Positions 12,850 through 23,996 of a DNA stretch of 64,000 bases are shown here, one piece after another. A program made the translations under genes and the position numbers. The notes under the pieces are model-generated. The model was not told the DNA's origin, ran no database searches, and saw only the letters and a program-made list of their open reading frames with translations. Source of the stretch: Timema cristinae (Eukaryota > Arthropoda > Insecta > Phasmatodea > Timematidae). Each line of letters begins with the position of its first letter. Position 1 is the stretch's first letter. The stretch lies in NCBI GenBank assembly GCA_039000515.1, contig JBCFYV010000001.1, positions 36,685,620 to 36,749,619 of the forward strand, given 5' to 3'.

Positions 12850-13565
12850 TTTATTATTATTATTATAATATTACTCTCAGGTTGGAAAATATTCAGAGGA
12901 AATTTATCGCTGCGTGCTTTGATATGTTATTCAATAACCAGATTTATTATAGACCTAATTATGATAGGATTCGAAAACTTTTAGGGCTTCACGCTCTCTA
13001 CTCACGTAGACTTTCATTGTGATGCTCTTTTTGTTTTCAATCTCTTCAATTGCAAAATTTCTTATAATTTGGCCCTTTATCATGAATGTATTCATGTTCT
13101 TTCCTGGGCGTCTGATTATCCAAAATGTTTGTCTCTCGACAACTTATAGTATGTTGTATCCACAGCACTAATCCAAGAATTTTCAAATTAGAAAATTATC
13201 ATAAAACAAAATCTAAACTCAGAGATATTTAAGTAACTCCCATATAATTATTTAAACTTCGAGGCTCTCCATTGAATATTTAAATTTACTTTATTCTAAT
13301 GCATTTTATGCTTACTGTTATCATTTTTAAATACTTGGTCTCTTACTACTCTTAAATTATTTATTATTTTGATCATCAATCATTAATATTAATGTACTAT
13401 TTTTGTAATTATTCATCAGCATGTATCATTATATAGCTATTAGCGTTTTATTGTTTTACTATATTAGTTTTATGGTACTTTTGTACTTTTGAGTGCTGTC
13501 TTGACATAGGTCTCACGACTATTGGCCAGAACTATAGTACTTGAAATTGAAAAGTTAATAACAAT
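12850..13565 (+). pseudogene. LINE ORF2 C-terminal end and 3' UTR, nested in repeat X
   Basis: The first part translates as LENIQRKFIAACFDML, then IRKLLGLHALYSRRLSL, matching the LExxQRRFL...LxxLGLxSLxxRR block at the C-terminus of Jockey-like LINE ORF2 proteins. An untranslated tail follows, ending at about 13,555, and then (TTA)n. Stops break the rest. A second copy lies on the - strand at 17,618-18,290. Both are flanked by repeat X in the same relative orientation, so they were duplicated together or inserted at the same place. Confidence 0.78.
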
Positions 13566-13567
13566 AA

Positions 13568-13598
<31 letters not shown>

Positions 13599-13729
13599 CC
13601 ATTTTAGTATATGGGCAAGAAACCTTTTGTGATTTCATAGCCAAGTTAATTCCATATACAAGATTTTGTTAAAATTATTTTAGTTTTTAAGAAAGGTCAT
13701 ATCTACTAGCTCGTATTATACCCGTTCCT

Positions 13730-14630
13730 TTAAGTTTAAACAGTTGAACTTCATATATTAGCTTCGTCACTCAATCCACACTCATCTTCTTACCATGCAT
13801 AATCAACGAAAGAAGGTTCTTTCACATTGGACTGTTGGATTTCCTTTCATAGTGCACTCCTTTAGCACCCATTCATTATTTACACATCCATAAAAAAAAT
13901 CCGCATGCATTTCTTTTCATCCATTTCCAACCGCAATCAACTTGATCTTATGTTTATCCCGATGAACCCAATCTTAACATCCATACAATTTTTGAGTTGG
14001 CACAATTTTATTCGCCACCATTATTTCCTCTTTCAATACTTCATCAATAGTCAACATACATCCCATTACTTTCCAGGTTACAGTCACCCATCTACAATTT
14101 CACAATTTATCCTTCCATGTTCACAAAATATTATTCCCAAGTTTTCAACATCATTCACTTTGTCTAACAGTTTTCCATGTATACTAAGAAAGACTGCAAT
14201 CATTTCCTTATTCGTTCTTTTCATTAAATATCAACGTAATTTGGAGACATTTATAAGAAGATCCATTCTGTCTGTTCCCACATTCATATGAACTGTCTGT
14301 CCCACATTATATGATTAATGCATTCTACAAGCCACTTTCATTCTCAGACATTAATACGGCATTATCTACATATATAAGCAATCTCACATAAACCTTGTTT
14401 ATTTGCACATCAACCACGTCTTCTCAAGCATCCCTTTTACACTTGTCCATTTATACATTAAACAACCATGGATACATAACACAACATTGTCAAACACCTT
14501 GCTCAATGTCAAAACATTCAAAGTTCCATCCAACGTAGACACTCTTTACTTCCATTATACAGCGACATAATTACATTTACTATCTATGCATCCACAACAT
14601 ACTCTCCACACTTTCTGCAGATCAACATCA
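13730..14630 (-). pseudogene. Decayed LINE reverse transcriptase, minus strand
   Basis: Frames on the - strand give LINE landmarks in order from high to low coordinates: VNVIMSLYNGSKECLRW (compare LYxGSxxCVRV), LTMLCYVSMVV (compare CVMSPWLFNVYMD), GKLLDKVNDVENLGIIFCE and HGRINCEIVDG (compare EQVxxFxYLGSxxxxDGRxxxEI), and NPTVQCERTFFR (compare the RxxLRWFGHV region). The pyrimidine-rich + strand and the 128-codon + frame at 13,905-14,291 are shadows of this. Stops are frequent and the FADD box is lost. It is a different family from the LINE tails at 12,850 and 17,618 and is closer in motif style to that at 1,780-2,860. Confidence 0.75.
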
Positions 14631-14844
14631 GAATTAATTCTTAAAAGAAGGACCTACAGTAATAATCAAGTGAATAATCGTTGGAGGAATGTAGGGTGTC
14701 ATATTGTCGAAATGATAAAACATTATTACTTTAATTAAAATCAGCATAGCAACAACAAAAATATTACCATGGAATTATAAATAATCTTATGGTGTATTAT
14801 GCAAAGATCTAAGCTTTACCAAAATTGATAGAAAGGATTGGTAA

Positions 14845-14935
14845 ACCATCCTCTAAGCATCAATCCTGGATTTGAACTCGGATATCTCCATCTACGGCAA
14901 CAAAGAGCTGATGTTCCTTAATAAAATGATCACCT
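14845..14935 (-). repeat. SINE-C fragment
   Basis: The phrases AAACCATCCTC and CTGGATTTGAACTCGG match the minus-strand order of the body phrase AACCATTTAGGAG and the B box in other SINE-C copies. Short and eroded. Confidence 0.45.
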
Positions 14936-15048
14936 GCCCTTTATATGTTTATTATTAAAGTTGTCAGAGCAAAGTCTATTCTATCAGTTATGCTTCTCCA
15001 AATTAAAATTAATTTATACCAGCATTGGTGGGAACATCAATATAGTCG

Positions 15049-15290
15049 ACACCTACTTTGGTGCCCGCATGGTCTAAGGCATTACTCTATCAAAATACTA
15101 GATTTGTGATGACAGGGAGATCAAGGTTTGAATGCCGGTCATATTTACTAAAAGAGGCCCAAACAAAATTCCTTTTCCTTCACGTAAATACGGATAAACT
15201 TCCTCCAAATTCAACATTCTTCACATTTCAACATATTAGCGTAAATAGTTTATATGCTTATAACATGAACAGGTAGCAGGACGTGATTCT
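15049..15290 (+). repeat. SINE-C copy, eroded
   Basis: The head GACACCTACTTTGGTGCCCG followed by GGTCTAAGGCATTACTCT matches the reverse of the copies at 16,437 and 45,545 (GGCCGAACGGTCTAAGGCG). The B box is AAGGTTTGAATGCC. The 3' end keeps ATATTAGCGTAAATAG and ACAGGTAGCAGGACGTG, the tail shared with SINE-A and SINE-B. The 72-codon frame across it is not a gene. Confidence 0.75.
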
Positions 15291-16436
15291 AAAATAAAAG
15301 ACATTAGTCTTATGTTATCTTGTTTACTTGTGACGGGAAAGTAAGTTAATATGTCAGTCAAATCTATTGAGTTAGTTTTTTCTTTTAAAGAATGCGCTAC
15401 CTTCCTCAATAAATGTGGTAATTTTTCTAAATTACTACCCTTCTAATCCATATTGTTTTAGACTATTAATATATGGAACACATAAACTGAATATTTAAAA
15501 ACCAGACTTTCCAGTGGTACCAGTCATTATGCACAATACGGGTGGAAAATATTGATAGTGAAGCATTTTTTTTACCACTGCGTATAACTAACTACCTGTT
15601 CATATTATACGAACTTTAGTTGATACCTGAACGAATATTGATAAACAGAATCTGTGTTTACATAATTTAATGCTGGTGTGCAAATTAGAGTGTAAGAGAG
15701 AACTTAGCCAGTGAAATTAATGATGTCTAATAAGATTAAGGTGGAGATGTAGGGATCTCTAACTAAGAGTGGTGTGTTTTGAGTTTTTACAGCAGAACTT
15801 CTGTTTGGACAAAATAAATGAAATATTGATTCAGTACAAATTATAGATTTACATTTTCTTCATAATGTGATATCAACAGTTGTCAAATATATAATGAACA
15901 TAGTGGCATAAGATTAGTAACTTTTTAAAAGAAAAGAAGAAGTTTTCATTAAATTCAAGGACAACCTCAACACATATTTAACTGTTTATATCACCTTGTG
16001 AAAAAAATATTAATCTTTATGTATGTATAGGATATTTTTTATTTATATATTTAGATAATTTGCGGTAAAAAAAAATCCGTTACGTAAATACCCACCTTTA
16101 AGCAATACATTAAAAATGGGAAACTCTAAATAATGATTTAAGACTGATTAAATTTGGCATTTACGTTGTGCAGGGTTTTACACATATTTATTAGAGATGT
16201 TTTATTAAATCAATAAATAGTGAGGGATTCCCCCAACTAGAGATTAGTGAAGGTTTTTAAAACTATATCACAAATGAAGCTATGTAATTATTTCTTTAAC
16301 GTATTTTGTGTCGTAGTTCTGTGAATTTTATACAACTCATAAAAGCTAATAGTCGAGGCATTGAGGAAGAAGACACACATGGCACGTGTATTATTTTATT
16401 TTAATTAGTATAGTATCTTATGAATTTGAGTTATAC
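15291..16436. other. AT-rich spacer
   Basis: No gene or element recognised. Confidence 0.45.
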
Positions 16437-16592
16437 ACCCATGCACTAATTACACTAATGGTTTAGGGAGAGTTGAAAACCATTTAGGAGAAAGCACCCA
16501 ACTTGGATCAAATTTCTAGCTCCCTGACATTGGCAGTCTAGTCGGTTGCGAGAGTGATGCCTTAAACCATGTGGCCATTGAAGTAGGATTAA
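16437..16592 (-). repeat. SINE-C copy, 3' truncated
   Basis: The - strand reads ACTTCAATGGCCACATGGTT, TAAGGCATCACTCTCGC, a weakened B box, then TAAATGGTTTTCAACTCTCC. The head and central domain are present; the shared 3' tail is mostly lost. Confidence 0.72.
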
Positions 16593-17617
16593 TATTGATT
16601 TATCGATCCGCAACTGGTACATCGTTTTAACACAAAACTGTGAAATTAAGTATTTATAAAAAATGTATCTTTAGTGGATCGAATTCTATAACGTCTAAAT
16701 ATCTTGCAGAATTTCAGCTTTCCTGCAATGTTGAAATAACTGTATGTTATTTTAAAATATTGATCTGCAACAGATTGAAGTTACAGACCGTGATTTATAC
16801 TTATAATTTTATTTGGCAGTTTAACAAAAATGTGAGTATGTAAAACTAGCATGTATTTAAAAATGTTTAACGTTAGTAATGCTTGAATGGCACTTTATGT
16901 GAATGGGTGGAAAGCAATATTGCCAAAAGTCTTTTATTTTTCCTATAGAGGAACCATTATATAAAAAATGTATATTCTAGAATCAATGGAAGATTCTGAT
17001 GTCTGAGAAGCAAGAAGAAGACTACAAAACTCCTAATTGTATCTTTATTAGGTGGATTAAGAAGGTGGTTTATAGGAGGACACATTTAAGTTAGGCAGTC
17101 AAGAACCATCATTCAAACATGGTTGTACTACGAAAAGTATAGATAAATATGTTTCTGATATTGGGGTGAGGGGTGAGTATGTTTTATCTACTAAAACCAA
17201 ATTCTTATTTATGTCAAGGTAAGAGAAAGGGGGGAATTTTTACTCCACCCCTGCTTCCACACTTTAAATTTCATGTGTTCGGTATCGGTAATAAGCTGTG
17301 AGCTAGCTCCATACACCAATAGATTTTTCCATAATATATACCTTTGCGCATTCATTAAATACCCTTCCACGCTCCCACAGGAATAACTCACAAAATAATA
17401 GAATTAACTCCTGGCTTTTGTAAACATTAAAGGGAGGAATATTTTACTCTACTCTTTTTGTGGGATTTACAGGTATTGAAAAAAGTCCTATTAGAAATGG
17501 CCTTTCTTAAAAACTAAAATATTGTTTAATAAAACCTTGTACATGGGATTAGATTGGCTATGAAATCACAGAAAGTTTCTTGCCCATATACATAAAATTT
17601 AATAATAATAATAATAA

Positions 17618-18290
17618 TAAACATTTCAATTTCATGTACTATAGTGCTAGCCAACATTCATGAGACTTATGATGGGCGAGTATTCAAAAGTACACAAGTA
17701 CAATAAAAATACATTCAAAAAATCAATAAAAATTCAAAAAAAATCTGTTCGCTAAATAATTATACATACTGATGAATAATTACAAAAAATTAGACATAAT
17801 TATTAAAGAATGATGTTAAAAATAATAAATAATTTGAGAGTAGTTAAAGCTAAAGTATTTAAAAATGATAACAGTAAAAATAATGCATTAGAATAAAGTA
17901 AATCTACACATTCGGGAAGAGCCTCGAAGGGTAAATAATTATAAGGGAGTTCCTTAATAACTCTGAGTTTAGATTTTCTTTTATGATAATTTTCTAATTT
18001 GAAAATTCTTGGATTACCGCTGTGGATACAACATACTATAAGTTGTCGAGAGAAAATAATTTTGGGTAACTAGAGACCCGAGAAAGGACATGTATACATT
18101 CATGATCAAGGGTAAAATTACAAGAAATATTGCTATTGAAGAGATTGAAAACAAAAAGAGCATCACAATAAAGTTTATGTCAGTAGAGAGCTTGGAGCCC
18201 TAAAAGGTTTCGAATACTGTTATAATTTTAATAATTCTGAATAATAAAATACTTTAAAAAAAACGCAGTGATAAATTTTCTTTGGCCATT
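17618..18290 (-). pseudogene. LINE 3' end, second copy, nested in repeat X
   Basis: This is the reverse complement of 12,870-13,555 with moderate divergence. Shared blocks include CCAAGAATTTTCAAATTAGA, CAACTTATAGTATGTTGTATCC, cut here to CAACTTATAGTATGTTGTAT, and AAATTTATCACTGCG. It ends in (TAA)n at 17,600-17,617. Confidence 0.8.
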
Positions 18291-18299
18291 TCAATTTAA

Positions 18300-18482
18300 A
18301 TAATATATAATAATAATAAATAATAAATAAATTAATCATAATAATAAATAATAATTAATTGTATTAATGTAAAATAATAATACAATATATAATTGTAATT
18401 AAGTAGTAAGTTGTTATAGTAAGTAATAAAATAATAAATAATTAATAATAATATAATATAATAATAATATAATAATAACAAT
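18300..18482. repeat. Expanded degenerate (TAA)n / (TAAT)n tract
   Basis: About 180 bases of interrupted TAA and TAAT repeats at the junction of the LINE tail and the right part of repeat X. The matching junction at 12,836-12,868 is much shorter, so the tract expanded in this copy. Confidence 0.85.
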
Positions 18483-18960
18483 AAAGTGTCACCATGAAGG
18501 ATGCTTAGGCATTTCATCTATATTAATATAAAAAAAATGTGTATGTGTGTGTATTGTAAACATTAAAATACCCAAGTGATTCCTTGCATAGATTATAACT
18601 TTAATAAGTAAGTTTTTGTTTATAGTACCTTAGTGAAAAAAATAAGATCATCCTATTATTTTTTTCCTCTGCCTAATAAAAAGCTTTTTATCTTATCTTA
18701 ACGTCGTTGACATTAATAATTTCAACCAAGAATATTAAAACTATAACTCCCAGCGTTTAATATTATCAGTTGTTCCACCAAGTATTTATTTATTTCAAAA
18801 CAAAGCACTCAAAAAACAATTACTTATTGTGTTGGCACTTTAGTTTCCCCTCAGCCTAACTAAATAATTTCAAATTTTCTAGAACACATACAAATTTCTT
18901 ATTCTGTTTACTCTCCTATTTCCCAGTGTCCCATTTATTGAATAAAAAATGTTCATATTT

Positions 18961-20644
18961 TTTATAATTTATTTGGAGTGGTGCCATTAGTTGTCTACAA
19001 AATCTTCTACCAGCCTGAAAATTAGTAATTTATTATTATTTTTGTTGTCTTGAACACCCCACCCACTTTTCTCCAAAACACTAACTACCAGTCGTGTAAA
19101 TACTGTATAAAAATAAATCTAATATTAATATTTTGCAAGTGCAACTCGATTGGCCTCCATATGTTACATTTCATCTTGATTGGAGGACCAAGAATATACT
19201 ACCACTTTTTTTGTCTCTATACATCCCTTTAGCTGATAAAATTTAAATAACCGTACAAATATTCTTACCCAATTCTATAAAGAAACAATTATTCTAAATC
19301 TTAGGTCTCTATGTCCATTAGTTCAAAGTTGCACGGTCAGTGAATTTTGAATAATTCCAACCCCCTATTTTATCCCTTACAGATTTAATTTCGCAAAACT
19401 TTGTCTTATCTCTGGTCTAAGGATAAAAAGGAATCATTACTCAAAATTTCAAGTCTCACGGTTTGAAACCTATAAGCTCTTCTAACAAAACCATGAACTC
19501 CCCCACGTCATGTATTGTCTTTACAGGCCAAATAAGCCTTGTAGTATGGAATGTTAATCAATAATGTATCATCCTATAATTCCACACTCATGTTAATATT
19601 ATTGATATTCTTTTAAATAATATAAATGGCTTCTCAAACGGTATTTCTAAGAATTTCAATGTATATAAATAATGTAGTGTTGAATTGTAATATTGACGTA
19701 AATACATTATGAATATGTATACTAAACTTATCTACTCATATCTCCCATAATTCTTTAGATATTTTCAATATTATTTTAATTATGTCTCTAAAATATTCCA
19801 TTACACCGAAACATATTTAATTCTATGACTTCAGTAGAAAAACAGTTCACACAAAAACGATCGAAGATTTGATTTTCTTTAATTTGGTGTGCTTTAATAA
19901 TCTGTACTATGCACAGGCGTAAGTATACACAATTTTTTTTTACACGTGTGGATGAGTGTTCATTTGTAGTCACTTTCAGGTTATACTTAATATGGTGTAC
20001 AATGAATCGTGCAAAATGAATTAAAGTCATTAAAATTTCTTATATTAGTATGTATTGTATGTAATGGATACCTTTGTGATCAGTGCTAGACAGGATTAAC
20101 ATCGATCATCAGTAGAATTTTAAATCTATTACATTTTTCGCAAATTGCAATAATGGTTGAAACCGGCAGTAACGTTTCTTGTTAAAAAGGGTTATAATAA
20201 TACTAACTTTGAAAACATCTAAAAGTTATGGAAATGTGAGCAAATTAGAAATATTTTAACTAAAGAACAAGAAAAACCACGCTAAAAAAAGGAGTATATG
20301 CAATTAAATAGTTTAAATGTTTTATCATTGATTCATAATGACATTACAAAGAAAGGATTTCTACTAAGAGATATAAATAAACTTTCATATATATAATAAA
20401 GCTTTGGATTATTTATATTCTTCCATTTAATGCTGTTAACAAAACGTTACTGGTAATTATATGCTACAATATTACCACTAAAAGGAAGTCTCTTTTAAAA
20501 ATGGTGAATCTTGTTTACTGATTACATTCTCCATCAAAATTATACGGGGATGTGCTCTTCAGATTCTGTACAACAAACATACATCCAACGTTGCAGATTT
20601 TCTTGAATTAACATGGTTTCTAAGAGATTGTTTCTAATATGAGA
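18961..20644. other. AT-rich spacer with a possible LINE tail
   Basis: Nothing firm. About 19,310-19,560 (AAAATTTCAAGTCTCACGG and neighbouring phrases) resembles the 3' untranslated ends of some insect LINEs, but I could not confirm it against another copy here. Confidence 0.35.
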
Positions 20645-21745
20645 GGTATATTTGTCCGAGTGGGGTGACCAGTCTTCGGGTGAATTGGATCAATCTTATT
20701 CAGCAGGACAGAGAATATTAAGTGTTGGCAGGAAGGATTGGACACACACTCTTGACTGGAAACATGTTATTTTGGCTAGAAGATGCAATGCGTTTGCCGT
20801 TGGAGGGAGTATTTCCATTGTTCTATTCTTTTGTGTGAATAGTGCTCTTCTGTCCTTATTCGCCAACCTATGTTCATAGGATCTATTATATAATTAATAC
20901 ATATTTTACAACCTTGTTCACTGTAGATTTCAGATTTCCCTTTGAAATAGTAACAAAGGATTTCATAGGTAGACTCATGGAAGCTGTCCCTGCAACCCGT
21001 GGATTTAATTTTACCTCTTCCACTGAAGGAAGGTATGACGTTACAACCAGTCATAGTATGAAATGCTAAGAGTCCTATGCTTGTGTAGACCCCAGTAAGT
21101 TAGCAATCTCATTCAATGGAAGATATCTAAGATTTTTTCTACTTCCAAAGGAGAGCCAGAACTCCTCTAGTCCTCAATCCTGATACAATTATACTCCTAT
21201 GACTACCTCGTCAGAATTGCTGGCACGAATCAGTACCCTTGCAAATCCACGTTTCGCATCATCAGCAGCATGAAGAAAAACCCGGGTATCAGCCTCTTCC
21301 TGATTACAGAGTTTAGTACTTTTTATATCTTCCTGTCTACAAAGCTAATCATGGTACATTCCTGGCTTATTTGCACTTCCAAATACTTCCCAAAAGATTA
21401 TAAAGCTCTTTATTGTTTCCATCCAACCTTAAATATTATTTCCATTTTTCATTTTTGGAGAGTGGTTCATTCAAACTGGCTCGTATTCTAAGTCCAGTAC
21501 AATGCTTCATTCGAGTGACTCTTTCAAGCTACCACATTTGTAGAAATCCCACACCACATCAATGCGCTGAACATATTTCATCTGTTTTTCCATGTATAAC
21601 AAGTATTTGTTCTCGAGATATTGTTGAAATATCAGTGCAACACAAGTTTTAATCAAATGAACGAGTGTTGCGCTATCAAATACCTCGTCACTACGCAGAA
21701 TTTAATCAATTTTATCAGTTAAGGCAGTTTTTAATTGGGATTCTC
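20645..21745 (-). pseudogene. Broken copy of an unnamed multi-copy invertebrate protein family
   Basis: The - strand, read from high to low coordinates in shifting frames, gives FDSATLVHL, YMEKQMKYVQRIDVVWDFYK, CGSLKESLE, QEEADTRVFLHAADDA, FARVLIRASNSDEVVIG, LEEFWLSFGSRKNLRYL, PLNEIANLLGS, MTGCNVIPSFSGRGKIKSTG and MEILPPTANALHLLAK. From memory these match, in order, a protein widespread as high-copy hypothetical genes in insects, cnidarians and molluscs, with motifs of the type EEADTR, RYIPVHEIA, HALTGCDT-SxFxGRGK and LPPTxxAL. Its biochemical role is not established to my knowledge; its copy number suggests a transposon-linked gene. This copy has stops, frameshifts and N for D in TGCDT. The + frames at 20,652-20,879, 21,270-21,491 and 21,413-21,652 are shadows. 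Confidence 0.62.
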
Positions 21746-21909
21746 TGGTAGCGGATGCATCGCAGAATATACAATACCTCAGGTATATCCGAATCACCAT
21801 ATACCTCATCTTCACAGGGTTAATTGGGCCTGATCTGGGCGAACTTATATTCCTCTTCCTAAAAGAGGAAAAACAATGGAGAAGATGGAAAATTGTAAAG
21901 AATGATATG

Positions 21910-21917
<8 letters not shown>

Positions 21918-21967
<50 letters not shown>
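21918..21967. repeat. (TA)n microsatellite
   Basis: About 50 bases of TA preceded by a short (CA)n run. The two - strand frames that read YIYIYI come from it. Confidence 0.95.
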
Positions 21968-21970
<3 letters not shown>

Positions 21971-23062
21971 CATTTGAAAGGTATAACACACAGAACAAAC
22001 ACAAGAAAAGGACATTGGGTGCTTATATTTAATATAAATCTATAAAGAAACCTCTTCGCGCTTAATGAGGTGATTGTATTATATTTTGGAAGAAAGAATA
22101 GGAAAGGTGGAAGGTGGATAGAAACATGTAAATGGACGAACACAATATGGATTTTACAATGTAAAGAAGAACACAGTTCACACTTTACATTGCTACCATC
22201 TATTATATACGAGCTATAGCTTACTATATCATGGAATGAAAATAAATAACCAGAAGCTAGATTTAAAAATACACTATTCCAAGCGTTAAACCCTAACGTA
22301 GCCGGAAGGAGTAACTTCCAATAGTGAATAAATCAAGTGGACCAGTTGTTAGCTTCGGAAACTGTTTCTCATTTAGTTATCTGTTTTTTGTTTAATGAAC
22401 TATTTTTACTTTCTCGTCGTAAAAAAAACTGTCTCGAGTTTTTGATGAAGGTTGAGGTTTTATGGCCACGAACCAGAAAAATAGTTTATTGTAATGCCTT
22501 CTGTCCGTCTATCCCTCAGAATAGAGACTAAACTATTATACTGATCGGGTTAAAACTAGGTAGTTACAATTTTAATAGGGTTGTATAGAGGGATTTTTGG
22601 AATTGCCTTTCCAACCCTAAAATTAAGGGTAGACTGTTTAAGGGAGATAATATACGAAAATCAATTTTATAAAATGAATCTAACGATTTTGATTAAATTT
22701 CATTTCTAAACATTGATAAATAATACAAAAAAATGGCCACTTTTTATTTTTCGTCAAATTAACTCTAAGGGTTGCGCACCAATGCGTTAGATAAATATTT
22801 TTCTTAGCAAATCTACGTATTTATTTGAGATTTAAATTTGCAAATGTATAGGTATATTTAGATTAACAATATTTTATTAGAAAAATCTTTTCCTATAACC
22901 AATAGTTTTTTAAGATCTAATCAAATAAATATAAATATATATATATATATATATATATTCATTTTTTGAAAACTATAGGTAAAGTATTGTGGCAGACATA
23001 CTATTTAAGATTAAACTAAATATTTATTTGTCTTATGTCATAAAATAAGTAAGGATTTCTAT
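21968..23062. other. AT-rich spacer with a second (TA)n tract
   Basis: (TA)n at about 22,936-22,960. Nothing else recognised. Confidence 0.5.
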
Positions 23063-23773
23063 TGAAACCACGAACTTAACTGGCCTCTCAGAATCGTTAA
23101 CGTGAATTCCACTTCGACAAGACTTTGTGGACTGTATTTTATCTTTGACAGGGTGTAAACTAGCACCAAAACACCACTAAACTCGACGACAAAACTACAA
23201 CAATTGCGCCGACCAACTTACCTCGAACGGACATTTAAACAAGTTTGTTGTTAGTAGGTAAAGATAATGATGATATATTCCTAATACAGGACTGGATGGA
23301 AACAATCAGACGATCCATGCCGAGGAAATTGATTGACAACGTGACAAGGTTTGTCTGACGTCCGGTTGAGCTCACTCCAGTTCATCGTCGGCCGTCTCAA
23401 CTCTCCACAACTGGCAGCCTACTCTTGGTTGTGGTGTTCACGACCAGGGGCACTCCTTCAGCAGAATCTTTTGAAGCGTATGAACATTACTGCCCGCCTT
23501 GAAACGCGTTGGCGTTTTCAACACATTTCCACGCACGTCAGATATCTTAACTGCAGTGTATGTTAAAGTCATTGTGGCATTTCCACCGGAACGAAAGGAC
23601 GAAATCTCCAGTCTAACTTATATACTAAGTAACTCATATCAAACGAAACTTTCGTGGGGCCAAATTACTAATCTTCCAAAAAAAGTGTCCTACCCTTAGC
23701 TAAAGAAAATACACTATTAAAAAGTAATGAGGAAATAAAAAAATGAAGCTACAACCTCTAGTACGCTTCAACA
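23063..23773 (-). repeat. Candidate 3' LTR of the BEL/Pao element
   Basis: On the - strand, TGTTGAAGCG starts at 23,773, about 220 bases after the integrase stop, and the unit could end in TTTCA near 23,063, about 711 bp. It is richer in GC than the surroundings and contains a TATA-like TATATAAG (- strand, 23,617-23,625). With no second LTR to compare, both ends are inferred; the start is better supported than the end. Short + frames at 23,351-23,699 lie inside it and are not genes. Confidence 0.45.
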
Positions 23774-23996
23774 ACCCTTAATAGTATAATAGTATACAAT
23801 ATATACAGTTTGTCGAATAGGTGTACGCCGGTGCTAATTTGAACATACAGGAAAAATGTGGATCTAGGGAAGGGCCAGGAAAAAAAAGTTATTTTCACTC
23901 CACCTGGGACTGTAGGTGAGACTACGCGGGAAAGTAAGACCACGTAGAGGACCCTACCTACCCGAAAACCTACCGGTGACTACGTATGCAACCTTT

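Larger units (their letters stand above)
12180..13700 (-). mobile_element. Repeat X, copy 3, with two insertions
   Basis: The - strand of 12,180-12,838 and 13,597-13,700 aligns block by block with the + strand copies at 17,135-18,960 and 45,918-47,230. Shared blocks include GGTGACACTTTAT or close variants, GTATTTTAATGTTTACAA, AGTTTCCCATCAAGCCAATC and, on the far side, TATATGGGCAAGAAAC and TAGTTTTTAAGAAAGG. The copy is split by a LINE 3' tail (12,850-13,565) and by a SINE-A (12,297-12,497). X has no reading frame I recognise and its class is unknown. It is at least about 1.2 kb without insertions. Confidence 0.75.
17135..18960 (+). mobile_element. Repeat X, copy 1, split by a LINE tail
   Basis: Left part 17,135-17,600 (TTCGGTATCGGTAATAAGC, CCTTCCACGCTCCCACAGG, TTTCTTAAAAACTAAAATA, TTGCCCATATACATAAAA) and right part 18,478-18,960 (GTGTCACCATGAAGG, TTGTAAACATTAAAATACCC, TTTAATATTATCAGTTGT) match the + strand copy at 45,918-47,230 in order. 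Between them sits a (TAA)n-flanked LINE tail on the - strand. No coding frame recognised, and the 60-codon - frame at 17,209-17,391 is probably chance. Confidence 0.75.

Noticed and set aside
13905..14291. 128-codon + strand open frame
   Set aside because: It is antisense to LINE RT motifs on the - strand (NLGIIFCE, CEIVDG), and its peptide is low in complexity.
21702..22143. Two - strand frames of 94-100 codons with YIYIYI
   Set aside because: They result from the (TA)n microsatellite; the remainder is noise or the pseudogene's upstream edge.
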